Shown here: one piece after another, positions 1-6,863 of the stretch
How positions within the stretch are numbered: position 1 is the first letter of the stretch
Layout: every line of letters begins with the position of its first letter
Source of the DNA: Verrucomicrobia subdivision 6 bacterium
Lineage (GTDB): Bacteria > Verrucomicrobiota > Verrucomicrobiia > Methylacidiphilales > Verrucolacustridaceae
DNA: 53,061 bases
Direction: 5' to 3'
Assembly: GCA_947466515.1 (NCBI GenBank)
Contig: CANIEM010000008.1
Coordinates: 1-53,061 of the forward strand
Made by a program: the position numbers and the translations under genes
Notes under the pieces: generated by a model
Told to the model about the DNA's origin: nothing
What the model saw: only the letters and a program-made list of their open reading frames with translations
The model's database searches: none

Positions 1-162
1 GCGGAGAAGCTGAGTGGGTTGATCGCAGATCCTGGCGAGAGAGAGAGGTTGAAAAAAGCGGCGAGGGAGAGGGCGGAGAAGAGCTATAGTTGGGAGAAGG
101 TGACGGACGCGTATGAGGGGATATTGAAGAGGCTGAGTGTGAAGAAGGAAAATAGGGATTAA
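1..162 (+). CDS. Glycosyltransferase, C-terminal end (partial)
   Basis: Only the last 53 codons are in the window; the 5' part lies upstream. The visible end has the pattern of GT-B fold (GT4-type) glycosyltransferase tails: a leucine-rich helix, an ERERLKKAARERA-like basic helix, then SYSWEKVTDAYEGIL, where the SW(E/D) motif is typical of the terminal helix of family 4 enzymes. It resembles the end of the complete glycosyltransferase at 3052-4200, which has FSWERMAEETAEIYR at the same place. The stop codon TAA lies inside the 8-bp repeat tract that follows. The role is presumably sugar transfer in exopolysaccharide assembly, inferred from the neighbours. Confidence 0.75.
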   Translation, partial: AEKLSGLIADPGERERLKKAARERAEKSYSWEKVTDAYEGILKRLSVKKENRD

Positions 163-211
163 GGGATTAAGGGATTAAGGGGTTAAGGGGTTAAGGGGTT
201 AAGGGGTTAAG
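156..211. repeat. 8-bp tandem repeat, telomere-like
   Basis: Seven perfect-length 8-bp units stand head to tail: three of GGATTAAG followed by four of GGGTTAAG. The first unit contains the stop codon of the preceding glycosyltransferase. Single or double copies of the same motif recur at about 378-398, 1046-1072 and 1403-1430, and in the opposite orientation at about 6152-6167 just before the SYLF gene. Slipped-strand expansion is the simplest explanation. Confidence 0.9.
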
Positions 212-520
212 GTTCCTCACGCCCCGCATTCCCGGGACGCGCTTTCGCGCGCAAAGGCCGCCAAGCCCCGACCCAGTCGGGGCAGGTACGGGGCGCAGAC
301 GCGGGTACGGGGTGGAGACACGCTTACGCGTGGAATTCGAAAAGCGGAAAGCGGAAAGCGGAAAGCGGAAGGGGAATTAGGGGTTAAGGGGTTAAGGTTC
401 CTCGGATTGCTCACGCAAAGGTCGCAAAGGGCGGGAAGGGCGGGAAGGGCGGAAAGGGATTAAGGGATGGGCCCTACTACGCTCCTAACCCGCTTCGCGG
501 AGGAGCCTCGAAGGGTTCAA
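163..520. repeat. Intergenic repeat cluster, no gene
   Basis: This 358-bp gap holds only repeats. After the 8-bp tract comes a copy of the CGGGACGCG/CGCGTGGA hairpin motif (about 226-255 and 305-335), four tandem AAAGCGG units (341-368), a family C element (TCACGCAAAGG, about 408-432), and a family A element (CCCTACTACG to CGAAGGG, 470-515). A reading frame crosses it, but its composition is that of the repeats and I see no real gene. Confidence 0.8.
470..515. repeat. Family A hairpin repeat
   Basis: The element starts CCCTACTACGCTCCT and ends with CTCGAAGGG. Inside, GCTCCT pairs with AGGAGC and CCGC with GCGG, giving a nested hairpin. Other copies or relatives: 1337-1382, 8416-8464, 44536-44592, 49270-49331. 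The size, palindromic form and intergenic placement are like REP/BIME elements. Confidence 0.75.
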
Positions 521-976
521 CTAGCGGAATTCGGTGTCCCAATTAAAGCCGATGGCGGGATCGTTCCAGGGCCGGCGGATTTCGTCGGGAGTTTTGCGGT
601 TATAGGGTTCGGATGGGAGATTAATGAGAAGGACTTCATTTTGGGAGATGGCTTTGAAGCCGTGGAAGATTCCGGGGGGGATATGAATGAGAACTCGGTG
701 GTGTTCGCCGACGACGATGCTGTGGGTTTTTCCGTGGGTGGGGCTTTTGGGGCGGGAGTCGTAAAATGCGATTTTGGCCATGCCGTGAATAATGGACATG
801 CAGTCGGTCTGCTTTTCGTGAGCGTGCCAGGCCTTGATGACGCCTGGGTAGATGGAGCTGAAGTAGGCTTGGCCGAAGCCGACGAAGTGGGGATCGTCCT
901 TGCGGAGGATTTCCATGACGCGCCCGCGATCGTCGCAGTGTTGGGTGAGGGGTAGAATTTTGAGGCCGTCGAGCAT
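521..976 (-). CDS. dTDP-4-dehydrorhamnose 3,5-epimerase-like cupin
   Basis: 151 residues of RmlC-type cupin. It has the characteristic stretches VMEILRKDD, GQAYFSSIYPGVIKAWHAH, GMAKIAFYDSR, VLIHIPPGIFHGFKAI and NLPSEPYNRKTPDE. Enzymes of this family epimerise C3 and C5 of the 4-keto sugar in dTDP-L-rhamnose synthesis. At 151 residues it is shorter than canonical RmlC (about 180), and the usual RGLHYQ loop is replaced by KAWHAH, so it could act on another nucleotide sugar. The ATG at 976 is the only reasonable start. It sits among glycosyltransferases, which fits making a sugar donor for exopolysaccharide. No rmlA, rmlB or rmlD is adjacent. Confidence 0.85.
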   Translation of the reverse strand: MLDGLKILPLTQHCDDRGRVMEILRKDDPHFVGFGQAYFSSIYPGVIKAWHAHEKQTDCMSIIHGMAKIAFYDSRPKSPTHGKTHSIVVGEHHRVLIHIPPGIFHGFKAISQNEVLLINLPSEPYNRKTPDEIRRPWNDPAIGFNWDTEFR

Positions 977-1110
977 GGGATGAGTATGGAAGGTTGGCGG
1001 TGGGTTGAAAGATTAAGATGAGGGTGCCCCGGGCGGGCGGGAAATTAGGGGTTAAGGGATTAGGGGGTTAAGGAGGTATTAATGTGTAAAAGTACGAATG
1101 TGCGAATTGC

Positions 1111-1278
1111 TCACTCCAAGGCCGCTAAGGACGCAAAGGGTAGTTCGCGCTGAAGATCAAGAAGGTGGGTTTGAAGATCTAGGAGGGATTCGCCTTGTGT
1201 AGGGTAATCAGGAAACTCATCGAGATAGCCCAGCCAATCCTTGCCGTCTTGCCAGTAGGTGAATCCGATTTCAGCCAT
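1111..1278 (-). pseudogene. HicB-like antitoxin, C-terminus replaced by a repeat
   Basis: A 55-codon frame starts at ATG 1278. Residues 1-46 read as the N-terminal half of a HicB-type antitoxin: FTYWQDGKDWLGYLDEFPDY then TQGES and a leucine-rich LLDLQTHLLDLQREL helix. Proteins of this kind are usually about 70 residues and end with an IPxVRR-like segment, which is missing here. Instead the last nine codons (PFASLAALE, TGA) are the reverse strand of a family C intergenic repeat (1111-1140). No HicA-like toxin is next to it. I read it as an orphan, truncated remnant. Expression is possible, since the frame is open. Confidence 0.6.
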
Positions 1279-1533
1279 GCGTTAGTTTATTCTGCTGTAG
1301 GTCGAAATTCAAGGGGGAAGCGCTGGAGGGAAGGTTGGCCCTACTACGCTCCTAGCCCGCTTCGCGGAGGAGCTTCGAAGGGCGCCCCGGGCGGGCGGAA
1401 AATTAGGGGTTAAGGGATTAGGGGTTAAGGAGGTATTAAGGTGTGAAAGTATGAATGTGAGAAAATTCACGCCACGGCCGCTAAGCATTTACGCGTGGTA
1501 GAGAGGTAGGCGTTCTCGGAGAGACCGCCCTAC
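1279..1533. repeat. Intergenic repeats between HicB remnant and GT2
   Basis: The gap holds a family A element (1337-1382), then the TTAGGGGTTAAGG motif (about 1403-1430), then the second half of a family B element (GGCGTTCTCGGAGAGACCGCCCTACCTAG, in pieces from about 1508). The last bases of that element supply the stop codon of the minus-strand glycosyltransferase that begins at 2433. I see no gene. Confidence 0.75.
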
Positions 1534-2433
1534 CTAGGTTTGGCTGGGCGGGAAGCCGAGGAGGCCGAGGGTGTAGCGGCGGATGAGTTCGAGAATATTG
1601 GCTGGGGTGAAGCCGAATGTTTGGAGGAAGCGGCGGGCGTTACCAGGAAGATAGAGGGGAAGGTGTCGTGGGCGTGGGGAGTTTACGCAAGTGAAGGCGA
1701 GGTTTTGAAGGAGCATGCCAAATTTTTTTCGGTGGGCCTGGGCAAAGTTTGAGTTGGGGGTTTGCGGCGGAGCGTGGGTGACGGTGACGGAGGGTTCGGC
1801 CCAAGCGGGGGAGGCGGCGGAGAGGCGGAGGGAAAATTCGACGTCGTCGCCGTAGGCGATCATGTCCGAGCGGGGTGGGCCAGCGCGGAGCCAAGTGGAG
1901 CGATCGGCGAGAAGGCAGGGGCCAATGCACCAGGCCATGGGGTAGCCAGTGGGGGCGAGGGCTCGGGCGGCGACGAGGTTTTGGCCGACGGTGCGGAGGG
2001 CGCGGGCGAGAGACCAGGAAGTGGGTTCGGGAACTTCTTGAAGTTTTCCTTCTGGATCGACGAGGAAAGGAGCGATCGAGCCAGCGGAGTGTTTTTGCAT
2101 GGAGGAGATGAGAGTGGCGAGGTCGGTGGGAGCGAGGATGGCGTCGTCATCCACGATGAGGAGGTGGGTGAGTGAGGGAAACTTTTGCAGGGCATGTTGG
2201 CCTGCGAGGGCAAGGCCTCCTCCGAAGCCGAGATTCTTTCCTGGGGAGAGGTATTCGGATGGGAGCGGAGATTTTTTGATGGCTTCGGCAGTGGGAGAAT
2301 CGGGGCCGTTGTCGCAGATGACGACGGCGGTGGGGGGGAGGGTTTGGTGGGCAAGAGAATTGAGAAGACGGACGAGGAGGTCGGAACGAAAGCGGGTGGC
2401 GACGAGGGCGACGATGGATGGGGTAACGACCAT
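1534..2433 (-). CDS. Family 2 glycosyltransferase
   Basis: 299 residues with a GT-A fold start (IVALVATRFRSDLLVRLLNSL), a nucleotide-binding CDNGPDS, the NLGFGGGLALAG loop common in rhamnosyltransferase-like GT2 enzymes, and a metal-binding LLIVDDDA (DDD near residue 95). A second acidic site, MIAYGDDVEFSLRL, lies near residue 195. These enzymes move a sugar from a nucleotide donor to a growing polysaccharide at the inner face of the cytoplasmic membrane. No membrane segment is evident. The N-terminus at ATG 2433 gives a full domain. Its stop codon TAG lies in the end of a family B repeat. The likely job is exopolysaccharide assembly with the flanking genes. Confidence 0.85.
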   Translation of the reverse strand: MVVTPSIVALVATRFRSDLLVRLLNSLAHQTLPPTAVVICDNGPDSPTAEAIKKSPLPSEYLSPGKNLGFGGGLALAGQHALQKFPSLTHLLIVDDDAILAPTDLATLISSMQKHSAGSIAPFLVDPEGKLQEVPEPTSWSLARALRTVGQNLVAARALAPTGYPMAWCIGPCLLADRSTWLRAGPPRSDMIAYGDDVEFSLRLSAASPAWAEPSVTVTHAPPQTPNSNFAQAHRKKFGMLLQNLAFTCVNSPRPRHLPLYLPGNARRFLQTFGFTPANILELIRRYTLGLLGFPPSQT

Positions 2434-2529
2434 GAGAATAAATTGGCTGATGAAAGGGCTGGTGGCGAGAAAGGGGTAGGGCAGAAAAAGGGGGGCTTGC
2501 TGAGAAGGAAGAGGGAGGTAAATTTAGTT

Positions 2530-2730
2530 ATGAGCTTGGCGGAAGTGCTACATGCGGTGAAGGAGATGACCGCTAGCCATCGGTTGCAGGTGGCTGGGGA
2601 GTTGATGGTTTTACGTATGGTTGAGGATCCGAGTTACCAAAGGTTAGTCAGTGAGCGATTGGACGAGATGAGGCAAGGGGCGGTTTTGCCGAAAGAAGAG
2701 ATCCTGCGTTTGCACGAAAAGCTGGCCTGA
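2530..2730 (+). CDS. Small antitoxin-like protein
   Basis: 66 residues starting at ATG 2530, behind a good ribosome-binding site (GGGAGG about 10 bases upstream). The frame is open further upstream, but that part is a shadow of the opposite-strand glycosyltransferase. The protein is charged and helical: an N-terminal segment around HAVKEMTASHRLQVAGELMV and a C-terminal LPKEEILRLHEKLA. I do not recognise a named DNA-binding fold. The antitoxin role is inferred from size and from the RelE/ParE-like remnant that begins 15 bp downstream, the usual antitoxin-toxin order. Confidence 0.6.
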   Translation: MSLAEVLHAVKEMTASHRLQVAGELMVLRMVEDPSYQRLVSERLDEMRQGAVLPKEEILRLHEKLA

Positions 2731-2745
2731 GCCTCCAGACCCGCC

Positions 2746-2994
2746 ATGGATTTCTCGTGGCTTATTAATCAGCAGTCCACGGCAGTTTTTGTCGGACTCA
2801 GAAAAAGGGAGAGGACCCATCTCTTGCAGGCCTTGGATTCTTTGGCCAAGAATCCGTATCCTGAGATGGCGGGGAGCTTCCAAGATTCAAAAGGCCGAGT
2901 GTTTAATATCAAACAGTTTGGGTAGTTTGTGATCACTTACTTCGTCGATGATCCCGTGAGGCAGATTCAAATTGTTGATCTTGTGAAGGTGTGA
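2746..2994 (+). pseudogene. RelE/ParE-like toxin with internal amber stop
   Basis: Translation from ATG 2746 gives 59 residues ending in RVFNIKQFG, then TAG (2923-2925), then 22 more in-frame residues, FVITYFVDDPVRQIQIVDLV, before TGA. Read through, it is about 82 residues. The pattern of a helical N-terminus (LRKRERTHLLQALDSLAKNP) then RVFxIKxFGxFVITYFVDD and QIQIVDL matches the beta-sheet end of RelE/ParE-type toxins. The stop removes the last strands, so the product should be inactive. It pairs with the antitoxin-like gene at 2530. Confidence 0.65.
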
Positions 2995-3051
2995 AGGGGT
3001 GCGGGTGGAAGTTTGATTGAGGAAAAAAGTAGATGTGGGCAGGGTGAGGAG

Positions 3052-4200
3052 ATGAGCGGGGAGCGAACGATTCGGGTAGCGTTAGATGCGACGGCGATTG
3101 GCCGTGGGAAGACAGGAAATGAGACGTATTTGAGGGGTTTGTTGGAGGGATGGAAGAAAGTGAAGCCTGAGGGGATTGAGCTTTGTCCGATTTTCAGTGA
3201 GGAGGGGAAAGAGGAGGCGAAGGGATGGGGGGGAGGCAGGATTTTACCGAAGTGTGGATTTTTGAGAAGGCACACGGTGGAATTGCCGAAGGCGAGGTCG
3301 GAGCTGAGGGCGGATCTTTTTCATGGGGTGTACTGGATGAGGCCGTGGGAAAAGGAGCCGTTTGTTTTGACCATTCACGACATTTCTTTTGCGGTGCATC
3401 CCGAGTGGTTTCGGGTGGGGGAAGCAGCGTTTTACACGAGAATGGTGAGGGCGGCGGCGAAGCGAGCGCAGAAGGTGATCACGGTTTCGGAATTTTGCCG
3501 AACGGAGATGATGGAGCGGTGGGATTTGCCAGCGGATCAGGTGGAGGCGACGTACGAGGCCGCGAGAAAAGTATTTAAGCCAGGAAAGAAAAAGCAGGCG
3601 GGAGCGCCGACGCTTTTATTTGTGAGTGCGATTCATCCGCGAAAGAATTTGGGGCGGTTGATTCGGGTGTGGGAGAGGTTGCGGAGTGGTCGATTCCCAG
3701 ATCTGCGACTGAGGGTGGTGGGGCCGGCGGGTTGGTCGGCGGGGGAAGAGGTGAGGCAGCTGAAGAAAGCGGTGGGCGGTGGAGGGGCGGTATGGGAGGG
3801 GGCGCAAACGGAGGAGCAGTTGCGGCAGGCGTATGGGGATGCGACGATGCTGGTGTATCCGTCGTTGTATGAGGGGTTCGGGTTGCCACCTGTGGAGGCG
3901 ATGGCGTGCGGATGTCCGGTGGTGTGTTCGAAAGAGGGGTCGTTGCCTGAGGTGTGCGGTGGGGCGGCGGAGTATTTTGATCCGCGATCGGAAGAGGAGA
4001 TGATGGCGGCCGTGGCTTTGGTGCTGGGAAGTGCAAGCAGGCGGGAGGAGTTGAGGCAAGCGGGGTTGGTGAGGGCGGGGGAGTTTTCTTGGGAAAGGAT
4101 GGCGGAAGAGACGGCAGAGATTTATCGGAGGGCGCGCGGGGCTATTACTCACGCGAAGGCCGCAAAGGACGCTAATTTGGTTTTAAAGCTGGAAGCTTAG
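3052..4200 (+). CDS. Family 4 (GT-B) glycosyltransferase with repeat-derived tail
   Basis: 382 residues from ATG 3052; a TTG at 3013 is in frame but adds no domain sequence. Features are the N-terminal VALDATAIGRGKTGNETYLRG, a central LLFVSAIHPRKNLGRLIRVW donor-domain start, and the C-terminal VYPSLYEGFGLPPVEAMACG, whose EGFGLPPVE is the E-x7-E motif of GT4 enzymes. It resembles mannosyltransferases that build exopolysaccharide repeat units. The final residues (ITHAKAAKDANLVLKLEA) do not belong to the fold. They are read from a family C repeat (4148-4173), and the stop TAG lies at the start of a family B repeat. Confidence 0.9.
   Translation: MSGERTIRVALDATAIGRGKTGNETYLRGLLEGWKKVKPEGIELCPIFSEEGKEEAKGWGGGRILPKCGFLRRHTVELPKARSELRADLFHGVYWMRPWEKEPFVLTIHDISFAVHPEWFRVGEAAFYTRMVRAAAKRAQKVITVSEFCRTEMMERWDLPADQVEATYEAARKVFKPGKKKQAGAPTLLFVSAIHPRKNLGRLIRVWERLRSGRFPDLRLRVVGPAGWSAGEEVRQLKKAVGGGGAVWEGAQTEEQLRQAYGDATMLVYPSLYEGFGLPPVEAMACGCPVVCSKEGSLPEVCGGAAEYFDPRSEEEMMAAVALVLGSASRREELRQAGLVRAGEFSWERMAEETAEIYRRARGAITHAKAAKDANLVLKLEA
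4148..4173 (+). repeat. Family C repeat inside a gene end
   Basis: The element is TCACGCGAAGGCCGCAAAGG followed by ACGC. Near-copies stand at about 408-432, 1108-1140 (opposite sense to the HicB remnant) and 17094-17127, with a partial one near 8484. Here it is in frame with the glycosyltransferase and encodes HAKAAKDA. Confidence 0.8.
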
Positions 4201-4289
4201 GTAGGGGCGGCATCTCCGAGGCCGCCTAGCTGGGCGAACAAAATTGAATATTCAGCGCAGGCGTTCTCGGAGAGACCGCCCTACCTAGT
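4191..4289. repeat. Family B composite repeat (two hairpins)
   Basis: The element begins AAGCTTAGGTAGGGGCGGC. The first hairpin has arms GGCGGC and GCCGCC around ATCTCCGAG. After a variable middle of about 40 bp comes GGCGTTCTCGGAGAGACCGC, then CCTACCTAG. An almost complete second copy is at 44381-44470. Partial copies are near 1508-1537, 8594-8623 (first hairpin inverted), 17241-17270 and 26170-26200. Confidence 0.8.
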
Positions 4290-4332
4290 TTTGAGGTGAT
4301 GAGTCGTTAGGGATTGGGTGAGATGGTGCGGG
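4281..4332. repeat. 52-bp duplicate of the mscS 3' end
   Basis: By direct comparison this segment matches 8616-8667 at 49 of 52 positions. In the other copy the segment starts in a family B repeat and runs into the last eight codons of the MscS gene. Here it lies in the leader region of the exosortase gene and codes for nothing. Both copies follow a family B hairpin. Confidence 0.85.
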
Positions 4333-4379
4333 AGGGGTCTGGCTTGCGGTTGGGTGGGGGTGGGTAATAGGATGGCGTG

Positions 4380-5399
4380 ATGTCACAAAAGGGCGAAGTG
4401 GAGGTGGGATCGAGTCTGCCTGCGCAGTGGCGGTCGCGAGGACTTTGGATTGAGGGATTGGTGGCGTTGGTGGTGGTGGTGGGGTTGTATGGCTTTATTC
4501 CCTATAATTTTGGGTTTGAGAGCAAGGCACGCTCGGTCTTTGACATGCTCAAGCGATTTTGGACGGATCCTTCGACGACGGATTGGCATCATGGGATGAT
4601 TGTGCCCTTGATCTCGGTAGGATTGATTTTGCATCGATGGAAGGATCTGCAGAAAGTAGTGATTCGCCCTTGTGTTTGGGGGGCACCATTGGTGGGGTTG
4701 GCCTTGGCAACGTTTTGGGCGGGATACAAAATTGATATTACGATTGTGGGGTTTCTGTCGTTGCAGTTGATGATTGGGGGGTTGCTTCTTTGGTTTCTGG
4801 GATGGGAGATGATGAAGGAGTTGGCTTTTCCGTATGCGTTTTTGATGTTTGCCTACCCGTTTTATTTTTTGGATACGATCGTGGCATTTCCGTTGCGGGC
4901 CTTGATGTGCCAGCTTTCGCACGGATTTTTAAATTTATTGGGGATCGATAATTTGCGGGTGGGGACGGCGCTGGTTTCGGCGCCTGACTACGCAAGAGGA
5001 TTGAAGCAGGGAGAGAGATTTGCCTTGGATATTGCGACTCCCTGCAGTGGGATTCGGTCGCTCTTCGCGTTGATGATGGTGAGTGCGTTGTATGCGCATC
5101 TGACGTTGGCTAAGAGCTGGCAAAAATGGACCTTGTTTCTTCTTTCGCCGGCGTTAGCGGTGGCGGGAAATTTTGCGCGGATGTTGATGTTAACTTTCGG
5201 GACGATGATTTTGGGGAACACGGTAGCGATTGGGACGGAGGAAAATCCTGCGACGTTTCATTTGGCGGCGGGCTTTGTGGTTTTCGTGGTGGCGCTTGGA
5301 GGAATGGTGGGAGTGGGGTGGATTTTGCAGGGAGGATGTCAGAGAACGTGGAAGGTGTGGACGACGCCAGTGGGGCAGGGAAAGGCGGGCTTGCAGTGA
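4380..5399 (+). CDS. Exosortase (EpsH/Xrt family)
   Basis: A polytopic membrane protein of about 339 residues with roughly eight to ten hydrophobic segments. The three residues that define exosortases are present: Cys in TPCSGIRSLFAL (codon 5043), Arg in NFARMLMLT (codon 5178) and His in ATFHLAAGFVVF (codon 5259). Exosortases cleave C-terminal PEP-CTERM-type sorting signals and are thought to hand proteins to the envelope or exopolysaccharide. ATG 4380 is chosen; the GTG just before it is also possible. The next gene overlaps its end and encodes the EpsI partner. Upstream genes make polysaccharide. I saw no protein in the window with an obvious cognate sorting tail. Confidence 0.92.
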   Translation: MSQKGEVEVGSSLPAQWRSRGLWIEGLVALVVVVGLYGFIPYNFGFESKARSVFDMLKRFWTDPSTTDWHHGMIVPLISVGLILHRWKDLQKVVIRPCVWGAPLVGLALATFWAGYKIDITIVGFLSLQLMIGGLLLWFLGWEMMKELAFPYAFLMFAYPFYFLDTIVAFPLRALMCQLSHGFLNLLGIDNLRVGTALVSAPDYARGLKQGERFALDIATPCSGIRSLFALMMVSALYAHLTLAKSWQKWTLFLLSPALAVAGNFARMLMLTFGTMILGNTVAIGTEENPATFHLAAGFVVFVVALGGMVGVGWILQGGCQRTWKVWTTPVGQGKAGLQ

Positions 5400-6106
5400 A
5401 TGAGGAGAGGAAGGGAACGGTTTTACGGGTTGCGCTTTTGTTGGCGCTGGGGGGTGGAACAGCGGCGTTGTGTGTTTTAGTGCCGACGCCGAATACGCCG
5501 CCCCAAGGGGGAGTGGTGATGGATTTACCAGAAAGGGTGGGGAGTTTCTCGGGACCGATGGTGGCGGCGACGGCAGGGGAGTTGGCCATCTTGCCGGCAG
5601 ACACGCAGATTGTGCGTCGGGAGTATCAAGACGGGGGTAGGGATCGGATCATGACCTCGATTGTTTTGAGCGGGGGAGAGAAGAGGAGTATTCATCGTCC
5701 TGAGGTGTGTCTGCCGGCGCAGGGTTGGAGTATTCGGGGGGGAAAGGTGGAGGATATTGCGATGACGGACGGGAGGGATTTGAAGGTAATGAATTTGAGC
5801 TTGATGAGGGATGTGGAGGTGGCGCAGGGAGACCGACGAAAACTTTATGCGAACTACTTTTATTGGTTTGTGGGGAATCAGGTGACGACGCCGTATCATT
5901 GGAGCCGAGTCTTTTTGACCAGTTTTGATCGGATTACAAAGAATCTAAATCATCGCTGGGCCTATGTGATTGTGATGTCGGTGGTGACGGAGGGGTATAT
6001 GCCGTTGGGGAAGAACGAAGCGCAGACGGTGGAAATGTTAAAGCAGTTTACGGCGGAGGTGGCCCCCACCTTCATGCGGGGAGGGGGCGGGAAGGCAACC
6101 GACTGA
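5336..6106 (+). CDS. Exosortase-associated EpsI-family protein
   Basis: 256 residues from ATG 5336, or 236 from GTG 5396; the latter overlaps the exosortase stop as GTGA. One membrane segment (VLRVALLLALGGGTAALCVLV) anchors a periplasmic domain. The EpsI signature is HRPEVCLPAQGW near the middle, followed by a TPYHWSRVFLTSFDRI stretch. EpsI proteins are found next to or fused to exosortases, and their function in sorting is not settled. The overlap indicates translation with the exosortase. The start is uncertain because the GGAGG before ATG 5336 touches the start codon, while GTG 5396 has only a weak GGCGGG upstream. Confidence 0.88.
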   Translation: MSENVEGVDDASGAGKGGLAVNEERKGTVLRVALLLALGGGTAALCVLVPTPNTPPQGGVVMDLPERVGSFSGPMVAATAGELAILPADTQIVRREYQDGGRDRIMTSIVLSGGEKRSIHRPEVCLPAQGWSIRGGKVEDIAMTDGRDLKVMNLSLMRDVEVAQGDRRKLYANYFYWFVGNQVTTPYHWSRVFLTSFDRITKNLNHRWAYVIVMSVVTEGYMPLGKNEAQTVEMLKQFTAEVAPTFMRGGGGKATD

Positions 6107-6177
6107 TTTCAGTCTTGCGAATGGAAAGAGATAGAGGCAGGGTCTTTTTCTTAACCCCTAACCCAAGGACACACTCT

Positions 6178-6840
6178 ATGAAAAAAATCCTCCAACTCCT
6201 CCTCGCCACCCTGATTGCACTTCCCACCACGAATGGATGGGCCGAATCGTTAGACAAGCTGGTTCCTGACTGCGCTGAGATTCTTGGGCGGATGAAGCGG
6301 GAAGATATAATTAATATGGAGTTAGTGAATGAAGCTAAGGGAATCGTGATTTTAAATGTAACAGGATTCTCAATCGGTATCGGTGGATCGGGTGGGGACG
6401 GAATTTTGATCGCGAAGACGGATAAGGGCTGGAGCGGGCCGGTGGCGATTACCACGCAGGGTGGAACCCTGGGAATCGATGTTGGTGGAACGGATAATGA
6501 TATTGTCATCCTTTTGATGAAGGACGGGGTAGTGAGCAAGTGGGGTAATGGAGATCATTTCAGCAGTGCTTCGGCGTCGGCGGTGATGGGACCGAAGGGT
6601 GGAGCGACGCTGGATGCCTCGATGAAAGATCGGGACTTCAATGTGTATATTTGGAATAAAGGGGCAAAGCTAGGGGTGAACTTCGGCGGGTTTGACGTGG
6701 ATATCAACGATGAGGCGAATGCAGACTACTACAGCAAGCCGATGGTTTCCGCGAAGGACATTTTGAATGATATCGCGGTGGTGCCTGAGGCGAAAAAGGC
6801 GAGCATGACGCGGATTTACGATCTACTGAAATCGAAATAA
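6178..6840 (+). CDS. Secreted SYLF-domain (Ysc84-like) protein
   Basis: 220 residues. ATG 6178 begins a clear signal peptide (MKKILQLLLATLIALPTTN, cleavage after NGWA). The mature part follows the SYLF pattern: an N-terminal helix with LVPDCAEILGRM, then AKGIVILNVTGFSIGIGGSGGDG, GWSGPVAITTQGGTLGIDVG, DIVILLM, and a C-terminal LGVNFGGFDVDINDEANADYYSK. SYLF domains bind phospholipids. In bacteria these are exported proteins of unclear role. An inverted copy of the TTAGGGGTTAAG motif lies in its leader. It is followed 23 bp later by another exported protein, so the two may be co-transcribed. Confidence 0.88.
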   Translation: MKKILQLLLATLIALPTTNGWAESLDKLVPDCAEILGRMKREDIINMELVNEAKGIVILNVTGFSIGIGGSGGDGILIAKTDKGWSGPVAITTQGGTLGIDVGGTDNDIVILLMKDGVVSKWGNGDHFSSASASAVMGPKGGATLDASMKDRDFNVYIWNKGAKLGVNFGGFDVDINDEANADYYSKPMVSAKDILNDIAVVPEAKKASMTRIYDLLKSK

Positions 6841-6863
6841 GGAACCCGAAAGGAAAAAATTAA

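Noticed and set aside
163-520. Possible CRISPR array
   Set aside because: Repeats are present, but units are adjacent or of mixed families, with no regular spacers and no cas genes.
467-955. 162-codon plus-strand frame over the RmlC-like gene
   Set aside because: It lies opposite the cupin epimerase, whose translation has clear family motifs. The plus-strand product is low-complexity and has no motif.
1762-2175. 137-codon plus-strand frame over GT2
   Set aside because: A shadow of the minus-strand glycosyltransferase; its Gly/Glu/Asp-rich product comes from the G-rich strand bias.
5126-5335. Upstream extension of the EpsI frame
   Set aside because: This stretch overlaps the exosortase coding sequence in another phase and has no hydrophobic or EpsI pattern; the real protein starts at 5336 or 5396.
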